Shown here one piece after another: positions 58,222-64,000 of a DNA stretch of 64,000 nt. The DNA lies in the NCBI GenBank assembly GCA_036824145.1, contig DAITAT010000002.1, positions 17,581 through 81,580 on the forward strand. Reading direction: 5' to 3'. This DNA is from DATMMS01 sp036824145 (lineage in GTDB: Bacteria; Chloroflexota; Dormibacteria; DASZGP01). Every line of letters starts with the position of its first letter. Within the stretch, counting starts at the first letter, position 1. A program made the translations under genes and the position numbers. Below the pieces are notes generated by a model, which was not told where the DNA came from, did no database searches, and saw nothing but the letters and a program-made list of their open reading frames with translations.

Positions 58222-60009
58222 CTAAGGCTTTGTCGGGCTGCCTTCGGCGGCGTCGGCCCTGGGCTTAAGGACGGCGATGCCAAGCTCGGTCAGCTGCGCC
58301 GGGTCCACCCGCGAGGGCGTGCCGGCCATCAGGTCCTGCGCCTGCTGGGTTTTGGGGAAGGCGATCACTTCGCGGATCCCCTCCTCGCCGCAGAGCAGCG
58401 CCGTGATGCGGTCGAGCCCAGGGGCGATCCCGCCATGCGGAGGCGTGCCGTAGCGCAGGGCCTCCAGGAAGAAGCCGAAGCGGGCGTCGGCGGTGGCGTC
58501 GTCGATGCCCAAAGCCCTGAAGACTCGCGCCTGCACTTCGCTGTCGTGGATCCGGAGCGACCCGCTGCCGAGCTCGTTGCCGTTGCACACGATGTCGTAC
58601 GCCGCGGCCCGGACCTTCAGCGGCTCGGTCTCCAGCATCTCGAGGTCGCTGTCCAGCGGCCGGGTGAAGGGATGGTGGAGCGCATCGGGGCGCTTTTCGT
58701 CAGCGTTCCACTCGAACATCGGCATCTGGTTGATCCACAGGAAATCCCAGGCCCGGTCGGGCACGACCTCGATCCGGCGCGCGATCTCGACGCGCATCAC
58801 CCCCAAGAGGGACGCGGCCTCGGCGGCCGGGCCGGCGGCGAAGATCACCATGTCCCCCTCCCCCGCCCCCGTGCGTTCGGCGGCCACTTTCTGCTCCTCG
58901 ACGGAGAGGTATTTGGCCACCGGGCCGCCCGGTTCGGCGGTGACCGGGAGCCAGGCCAGGCCCCTGGCGCCGATGCCACGCGCATGCTCGACCCAGGCGT
59001 CGATCTCCCGACGCGGCCGGGCCGCTCCACCTCGCACCGCCAAGGCGCGCACCACTCCGCCGGCGGCGATCGCCCCCGAGAAGACCTGGAAACCGCAGTC
59101 GCGGAAGTCGTCACTGAGGTCGCCTATCTCCATGCCGATGCGCCGGTCCGGTTTGTCGGTGCCGTAGCGGGCGATCGACTCCTCGAACGGGAGGCGGTCG
59201 AATGGGGTCGAGATCTCGATGCCGATGAGCCGCCAGAGCTCGACGAAGAGCGGCTCCATGAGGTCGAAGATCTCGTCCTCCGAGACGAAGGACATCTCGA
59301 GGTCGAGCTGGGTGAACTCTGGCTGGCGATCGGCCCGCAGGTCCTCGTCGCGGAAGCAGCGGGCGATCTGGTAGTAGCGCTCGAAGCCCGCGATCATCAG
59401 CAGCTGCTTGAGCGTCTGGGGCGACTGCGGCAGGGCGTAGAACTGGCCGGGATGGACGCGGCTCGGAACCAGGTAGTCGCGGGCGCCCTCAGGGGTCGAT
59501 TTGTAGAGGATGGGCGTTTCGACCTCGAGGAAGTCACGGGCGTCGAGGTAGTCGCGGATGGTCTTGTTGACCCGCGCTCGCAGGCGCAGGTTGCGCTGCA
59601 TCCGCTCCCGCCGCAGGTCGAGGTATCGATACTGCAGCCGGACGCGATCCTCGACGTTGCTCTCCTCGTTGACCGGGAAGGGCGGCGTCTTGGCCCTCGA
59701 GAGGACCCTGGTCAGGTGCGCGACCACCTCCACCTCGCCGGTCGGCATCTTCGGGTTGACGCCGTCCGCAGGGCGCTTGCGGACCTCGCCCTCGACCTCG
59801 ACGACGTACTCCAAACGGAAGGTGTCGGCGGTCGCGTGCGCATCCGGCTGCAGCTCGGGGTTGAAGACGACCTGGATCACGCCGCCGCGGTCGCGGAGGT
59901 CGACGAAGAGCACACCGCCGTGGTCGCGGCGCCGGTCGACCCAGCCCTTGAGCAGCACCTGCCCGCCGGCGTTGGCGGCGCGCAGGGCACCGCCGAGCAC
60001 GCGCGTCAT
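58222..60009 (-). CDS. aspS: Aspartyl-tRNA synthetase (bacterial type)
   Basis: 595-residue class II synthetase. The N-terminal OB domain has LKGWVDRRRDHGGVLFVDLRDR, motif 2 contains RCFRDEDLRADRQPEFTQLD, a GAD insertion domain follows, and motif 3 is GIAPGLDRITALL. ATG 60009 overlaps the hisS stop as ATGA; the frame continues upstream only as a hisS shadow. Whether it also charges tRNA-Asn cannot be told. Confidence 0.96.
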   Translation of the reverse strand: MTRVLGGALRAANAGGQVLLKGWVDRRRDHGGVLFVDLRDRGGVIQVVFNPELQPDAHATADTFRLEYVVEVEGEVRKRPADGVNPKMPTGEVEVVAHLTRVLSRAKTPPFPVNEESNVEDRVRLQYRYLDLRRERMQRNLRLRARVNKTIRDYLDARDFLEVETPILYKSTPEGARDYLVPSRVHPGQFYALPQSPQTLKQLLMIAGFERYYQIARCFRDEDLRADRQPEFTQLDLEMSFVSEDEIFDLMEPLFVELWRLIGIEISTPFDRLPFEESIARYGTDKPDRRIGMEIGDLSDDFRDCGFQVFSGAIAAGGVVRALAVRGGAARPRREIDAWVEHARGIGARGLAWLPVTAEPGGPVAKYLSVEEQKVAAERTGAGEGDMVIFAAGPAAEAASLLGVMRVEIARRIEVVPDRAWDFLWINQMPMFEWNADEKRPDALHHPFTRPLDSDLEMLETEPLKVRAAAYDIVCNGNELGSGSLRIHDSEVQARVFRALGIDDATADARFGFFLEALRYGTPPHGGIAPGLDRITALLCGEEGIREVIAFPKTQQAQDLMAGTPSRVDPAQLTELGIAVLKPRADAAEGSPTKP

Positions 60010-61307
60010 TCGCCCACCACCGCGGGAACCCCGAGAATCGCGTCGACCTGCTCGATCAACTGGTCGGACTTGGCGGCGACCTGCTCGCCGCTGGTCATGT
60101 CGCGCAGGGTCAGCGTCCCCGCGGCCAGTTCGTCCTCGCCCACGATGATCACGCACGGCGAACCGAGCTTTTGCGCCTGGCGCATGCGAGCCTTGAGGCT
60201 TCGGGCACTGTGGTCGACCACCGCCGAGCGGCCCTCCCGGCGGAGGTCCCGGGCAGCCTGAAGGACCACCGCGTCGGCGCCCGCGACTGCGGGAATCAGG
60301 TACACCTCGACCACGTCAGCGGACACCTCGGCGCCGGCGCGCTGAAGTGCCAGCAGAACCCGGTCCGATCCCATCGCGAAGCCGACCCCGGGGGTGGCGT
60401 CGAACCCGAGGACCTCCGCAAGACCGTCGTACCGGCCGCCACCGCCGAGCGCGTTCTGGGCGCCCTCCAAGTCCAGGTGCCAGAACTCGAACGCGGTGCG
60501 CGTGTAGTAGTCGAGGCCGCGGACCAGCCGCGGGTTGTCCTCGTGCTCGATCCCAAGCGCGGCCAAACCCTCGAGCACGCGGCCGTGGTGCTCGCGGCAG
60601 GCGCCGCAGAGGTAGTCGACCGGGCTGGGCGCGCCCGCGTGGAAGGGTGTGCAGCTGGTCTTCTTGCAGTCCAGCATCCGCAGCGGGTTGATGTCGAAGC
60701 GGCGGCGGTCGTCCTCGCACATCTGGTCGAGATGCGGCCGGAAGTAATCGCGGAGGGCTTCGCGGTAGGTGGGACGGCAGGTGGCGTCGCCAATGCTGTT
60801 GAGCTGAAGCGAGACCCCGGTGACGCCGCAGGCGTCGAGCCACTCGCCCGCGGCCTCGATGACCTCGACGTCGAGCCCCGGCGAGTCATCACCAATGGCC
60901 TCCGCGCCGAACTGGAAGAACTGGCGGTATCGTCCCGCCTGGGGGCGGGCATAGCGGAACATCGGGCCCTCGTACCAGACTCGCACCGGCTGGGGTGCCT
61001 GGTGCAGGCCGCCCTCGAAGTACGCCCGAACCACAGACGCGGTGGCCTCAGGGCGCAGGGTCAGGGAGCGGTCGCCCTTGTCGGTGAAGGAGTACATCTC
61101 CTTGTCGACGATGTCGGTCCCCTCGCCCACCGCATGCGAAAAGAGCTCGGTGGGCTCCAGGACCGGCGTCACCACGCGCTGATAGCCGTGGCGCTGGGTG
61201 GTCAGCCTGGCGGCGGACTCCAGCAGCGCCCACGTCGGGGTCTGGTCGGGGAGCAGGTCGCGCATCCCCGGTACTCGACGAGGCGCGCGTGAACGGTCGA
61301 GGGGCAT
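60006..61307 (-). CDS. hisS: Histidyl-tRNA synthetase
   Basis: 433-residue class II synthetase: RVPGMRDLLPD at the N-terminus, motif 2 GPMFRYARPQAGRYRQFFQFG, the histidine-A motif LVRGLDYYTRTAFEF, and the C-terminal anticodon domain. GATAAT lies 6 bases before ATG 61307 without a Shine-Dalgarno. It precedes aspS, the usual order. Confidence 0.97.
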   Translation of the reverse strand: MPLDRSRAPRRVPGMRDLLPDQTPTWALLESAARLTTQRHGYQRVVTPVLEPTELFSHAVGEGTDIVDKEMYSFTDKGDRSLTLRPEATASVVRAYFEGGLHQAPQPVRVWYEGPMFRYARPQAGRYRQFFQFGAEAIGDDSPGLDVEVIEAAGEWLDACGVTGVSLQLNSIGDATCRPTYREALRDYFRPHLDQMCEDDRRRFDINPLRMLDCKKTSCTPFHAGAPSPVDYLCGACREHHGRVLEGLAALGIEHEDNPRLVRGLDYYTRTAFEFWHLDLEGAQNALGGGGRYDGLAEVLGFDATPGVGFAMGSDRVLLALQRAGAEVSADVVEVYLIPAVAGADAVVLQAARDLRREGRSAVVDHSARSLKARMRQAQKLGSPCVIIVGEDELAAGTLTLRDMTSGEQVAAKSDQLIEQVDAILGVPAVVGE

Positions 61308-61313
61308 CGGTGG

Positions 61314-61319
61314 ATTATC
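61314..61319 (-). promoter_or_regulatory. -10-like GATAAT before hisS
   Basis: GATAAT on the minus strand ends 6 bases before ATG 61307, in the 27-base spacer after the NUDIX gene. The same hexamer and spacing occur before rel. Confidence 0.45.
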
Positions 61320-61334
61320 GCTTGGTCGAGCATC

Positions 61335-61826
61335 TTAACCGCTCCTGGGCTTTTGGGGGCTCAACTGGAGCGGCTTCTCGGGGGGGCCCGCCTTCAGCAA
61401 CAGCCGGAGATGCCCGGCCAGGCCGGCCGGGTAGACCCTGTCGCTCGTCTCCTCCAGCGCGGTCAGCGACCACCATCGATGCTCCACCATCAAGTCGCTC
61501 TCGATCTCGTCCTGCCCGCTGACATCGACCTTGGGGTTCTCGACCCTGGCGTGGAAATATCGGTCCTGCTGGTGCACCAGGTCATCCGGCGTGCGGAACC
61601 AGTGATCGTCGACCCAGATCGGCCCCACCAGCTGGTCCACCTCGATCCCGGTCTCCTCTTTGAGCTCCCGCCGCGCCGCGTCCAGGCTCTTCTCGCCCGC
61701 CTCGACACCGCCGCCAGGGGTCGCCCACCAGGTGTTGCCGCTCCGCGGGTTCTCCAGCCGGAAGAGCAGGACCCTGTCGGCCGGGTCGAGCAGGACGACG
61801 CGGGCCCCGAATCGACGGACGGCCAC
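61335..61826 (-). CDS. NUDIX hydrolase
   Basis: 163 residues with a complete Nudix box: GGGVEAGEKSLDAARREL followed by KEETGIEV, fitting Gx5Ex7REUxEExGU. The substrate is not predictable. It starts four bases after the rel stop, so it is co-transcribed with the alarmone enzyme. Confidence 0.9.
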   Translation of the reverse strand: MAVRRFGARVVLLDPADRVLLFRLENPRSGNTWWATPGGGVEAGEKSLDAARRELKEETGIEVDQLVGPIWVDDHWFRTPDDLVHQQDRYFHARVENPKVDVSGQDEIESDLMVEHRWWSLTALEETSDRVYPAGLAGHLRLLLKAGPPEKPLQLSPQKPRSG

Positions 61827-61829
61827 CCT

Positions 61830-63959
61830 CTAGGTGTCGCGGGCGACTGAGTGGACGTCCTTGATTGCCTCGATGCGCTCCAACAACCGCGACAGGTCTG
61901 AGAGGCTGGCGACTTCAACGACAGCAGAGATGACCGCCGTCTTGTCGTCGTAGACCTGGACTTCGACCCCGGTGAGGTTGGTCTTGTGATCCGCGATCAC
62001 GGTGGCGATGTCGCGCAGCAGACCGGTGCGATCCCAGGCCTCGATCTTCAGCTGCACCGGGAACACCTCGCGAGCCGAGCGGTCCCACTCCACGTCGACG
62101 ACGCGGTCGGGATGCTGCGCGTGGCGGATGTTGACGCATTCCTCACGATGGACGCTGACGCCTTTGCCGCGCGTGATGTAGCCCTTGATCACATCGCCAG
62201 GGACCGGCCTGCAGCACTGCGCCAGGGTGGTCATCAGGCCGCTATGGCCGTGGACCTTGACGTTGCCGCTGAGCGACTGCCGCGGCGTCGGCGGCAGCGC
62301 CATCAGCGGGGTATCGGGGGTGGGCTCCTTGGCCACCAGTTTGAGCAGCGCTGACTGGGTGCTGATGTCTCCGTAGCCCACGGCGGCGTAGAAATCGTCG
62401 AGCTCCTGGTACTGGAAATCGGCTGCCACCGCCAGCAGGAGCTTCGCGCTGACGTCGCCGAGGCCTCGCCGCTGGATCCGACGGAGCTCCTTTTCCAGCA
62501 ACTCCTTTCCGCGCACGATGTTCTCGTCGCGGCGCTCCTTCTTGAACCACTGCCGGATCTTTTCCCGGGCCGACGAACTCTTGGCAAAAGTCAACCAGTC
62601 GCGGCTGGGCCCGTGCGCCGACTTGGTGGTGAGGATCTCGACGATGTCGCCGTTCTCCAGCTGGGTGTCGAGGCTGGTCATGCGACCGTTGACCTTGGCG
62701 CCGATGCAATGGTGCCCGACCTCGGTGTGGATGCGGTAGGCGAAATCGATCGGCGTGCTGCCAGCGGGCAGGCTGCGCACTTCCCCCTTGGGGGTGAAGA
62801 CGAAAACCTCCTCCTGGAAGATGTCAACCTTGACGTGGTCGACAAAGTTCTCGGCGTCGAGGACGTCCTTCTGCCACTCCATCAGCAGCCGCAGCCAGCC
62901 GAACTGCTCATCGGTCTTGGAGTCGCCTTTGCCGCCTTCCTTGTAGTGCCAGTGCGCCGCCACGCCAACTTCGGCGGTCTCGTGCATCTCATGGGTGCGG
63001 ATCTGGATCTCCATCGGCTCACCCGAATGCGAAATCAGGGTGGTGTGAAGCGATTGGTAGCCGTTCGACTTGGGCATCGCGATGTAGTCCTTGAAGCGCC
63101 CTGGTACCGGCTTCCAGAGCGAGTGGATCACCCCCAGCACCCCGTAGCAGTCCTTGATGCTGTCCACCGAGACGCGGATCGCGATCAGGTCGTATATGTC
63201 CTCGAAGGTCTTGCCCGTGGAGTCGAGCTTGCGCCAGATCGAATAGACGTGCTTGGGGCGGCCGCTGATGTCGGCATGGATCCCGACGCGCTCCAGCTCG
63301 CGCTCCAGGATCTCGCTGATCTCGGTGACGAAAACCTCCCGCTCCTTCCGCTTGCCCTTGACCAGGCTAACGATCTCGGCGTACGCCTGCGGATCGATCT
63401 GGCTGAAGGCAAGGTCTTCCAGCTCCCACTTGACCTGCCAGATTCCCAGCCGGTGGGCGAGGGGCGCATAGATGTCCATCGTCTCCCGCGCCATCCGCAT
63501 CCGGCGCGCCTCGGGAAGGGCTTCGATGGTGCGCATGTTGTGGAGGCGGTCGGCAAGCTTGATGAGGACCACGCGGATGTCCTCGGCCATCGCCACCAGC
63601 ATCTTGCGAATGTTCTCGGCCTGGACCTGCTCGGCCGAGTACATCGAGATCTTCTCCAGCTTCGTGACCCCGGCGACCAGCTTGGCGATCTCCTTGCCGA
63701 ACTCCTTCTGGAGATCAGGAAGAGTGACGTAGGTGTCCTCGACGACGTCGTGAAGGATCGCCGTGGCCAGCGTCTCGGCGTCGAGGCGCAGGTCGACGAG
63801 GATGTCCGCCACGTTCAGCGGGTGCTGGATGTATTTCTCGCCCGAGAGACGGTTCTGGTCCAGGTGGGCCTTGGCCGCGGTCTCGTAGGCCTTGGTCAAG
63901 AGGGCAAGATCCTTCTCGGAAAGGTAGTCCGCCTTCTTGACCAGGTCGGTGAACTGCAT
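61830..63959 (-). CDS. rel: Bifunctional (p)ppGpp synthetase/hydrolase Rel
   Basis: 709 residues in the RSH order. The hydrolase domain has HPLNVADILVDLRLDAETLA and ILHDVVEDT. The synthetase domain has GRPKHVYSIWRKL, RFKDYIAMPKSNGYQSLHT and EIQIRTHEMHE. TGS and zinc-finger/helical regions follow (the LLMALPP and CCRPVPGD region), then the ACT domain. The basic RFKD motif and intact HD site indicate a two-way enzyme. GATAAT lies 6 bases before ATG 63959. Confidence 0.96.
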   Translation of the reverse strand: MQFTDLVKKADYLSEKDLALLTKAYETAAKAHLDQNRLSGEKYIQHPLNVADILVDLRLDAETLATAILHDVVEDTYVTLPDLQKEFGKEIAKLVAGVTKLEKISMYSAEQVQAENIRKMLVAMAEDIRVVLIKLADRLHNMRTIEALPEARRMRMARETMDIYAPLAHRLGIWQVKWELEDLAFSQIDPQAYAEIVSLVKGKRKEREVFVTEISEILERELERVGIHADISGRPKHVYSIWRKLDSTGKTFEDIYDLIAIRVSVDSIKDCYGVLGVIHSLWKPVPGRFKDYIAMPKSNGYQSLHTTLISHSGEPMEIQIRTHEMHETAEVGVAAHWHYKEGGKGDSKTDEQFGWLRLLMEWQKDVLDAENFVDHVKVDIFQEEVFVFTPKGEVRSLPAGSTPIDFAYRIHTEVGHHCIGAKVNGRMTSLDTQLENGDIVEILTTKSAHGPSRDWLTFAKSSSAREKIRQWFKKERRDENIVRGKELLEKELRRIQRRGLGDVSAKLLLAVAADFQYQELDDFYAAVGYGDISTQSALLKLVAKEPTPDTPLMALPPTPRQSLSGNVKVHGHSGLMTTLAQCCRPVPGDVIKGYITRGKGVSVHREECVNIRHAQHPDRVVDVEWDRSAREVFPVQLKIEAWDRTGLLRDIATVIADHKTNLTGVEVQVYDDKTAVISAVVEVASLSDLSRLLERIEAIKDVHSVARDT

Positions 63960-63965
63960 CTTCCG

Positions 63966-63971
63966 ATTATC
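63966..63971 (-). promoter_or_regulatory. -10-like GATAAT before rel
   Basis: GATAAT ends 6 bases before ATG 63959, the same arrangement as hisS. The remaining bases to 64,000 hold an inverted GGCGGC/GCCGCC and no gene start. Confidence 0.42.
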
Positions 63972-64000
63972 GGCGGCTGGGCCGCCGACCAGACCTCAAC

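Noticed and set aside
1..64000. CRISPR arrays, insertion sequences, prophage genes or integrase-linked tRNA
   Set aside because: No regularly spaced repeats, transposase or integrase motifs were found; the tRNA-Val gene has no duplicated 3' end nearby.

Overview
This is one scaffold piece of a high-GC bacterial chromosome from a draft assembly; it carries a 100-N gap. It encodes housekeeping functions almost throughout. I count 67 protein genes and one tRNA, and 66 of the 67 proteins are on the minus strand. Only the class A penicillin-binding protein is on the plus strand. The gene set (ScpAB, an Asp23-family protein, a SigB-type sigma factor with its anti-sigma, an actin-like ATPase beside a baseplate-J-like membrane protein, type II dehydroquinase, no outer-membrane or lipid A genes) suggests a single-membrane Terrabacteria lineage such as Chloroflexota or Ca. 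Dormibacterota. That placement is an inference made without a search. No phage, insertion sequence, CRISPR array or defence island was seen.

Layout, read in the direction of transcription on the minus strand. (1) rel, NUDIX, hisS, aspS, two small membrane proteins flanking a YihY-type protein, then anti-sigma and sigma (63,959 to 55,369). (2) alaS, FtsA/PilM-like ATPase, baseplate-J-like protein (interrupted by the gap), ruvX, mltG, aroE, prepilin peptidase (55,316 to 46,741). (3) A very compact 28-gene run from a PH-domain protein through aroC-aroK-aroB-aroQ, efp, asp23, nusB, xseAB, tlyA, nadK, scpAB, rluB, cmk, plsC, phoH, dinG, a split NAD synthetase, rsmI, metG, tatD and rsmA to an MFS transporter (46,701 to 22,918). 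(4) tRNA-Val, a DinB protein, an ABC transporter and a D,D-carboxypeptidase (22,889 to 19,211). (5) A small zinc-ribbon protein and thrS. (6) infC-rpmI-rplT-pheS-pheT-cvpA-mpg, behind a leader with an attenuator-like hairpin. (7) tyrS, divergent from the penicillin-binding protein. (8) yebC-ruvC-ruvA and ruvB-queA-tgt-secD-secF, running out of the window at base 1.

The genes cover translation (seven aminoacyl-tRNA synthetases, IF3, EF-P, L20, L35, rRNA and tRNA modification), recombination and repair (RuvABC, XseAB, DinG, Mpg), chromosome condensation (ScpAB), the shikimate pathway, NAD and NADP synthesis, peptidoglycan synthesis and trimming, protein export and stress control.

The most distinctive features are in signals rather than gene content. 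There are 21 four-base stop/start overlaps, three of which use CTG as the apparent start codon. infC appears to start at ATC. A recurring -10-like hexamer lies 6 to 9 bases before many operon-leading start codons, which suggests leaderless transcription. The N gap is flanked by two identical 55-bp sequences; collapsing them restores a single 530-residue reading frame, so the gap is probably an assembly artefact.
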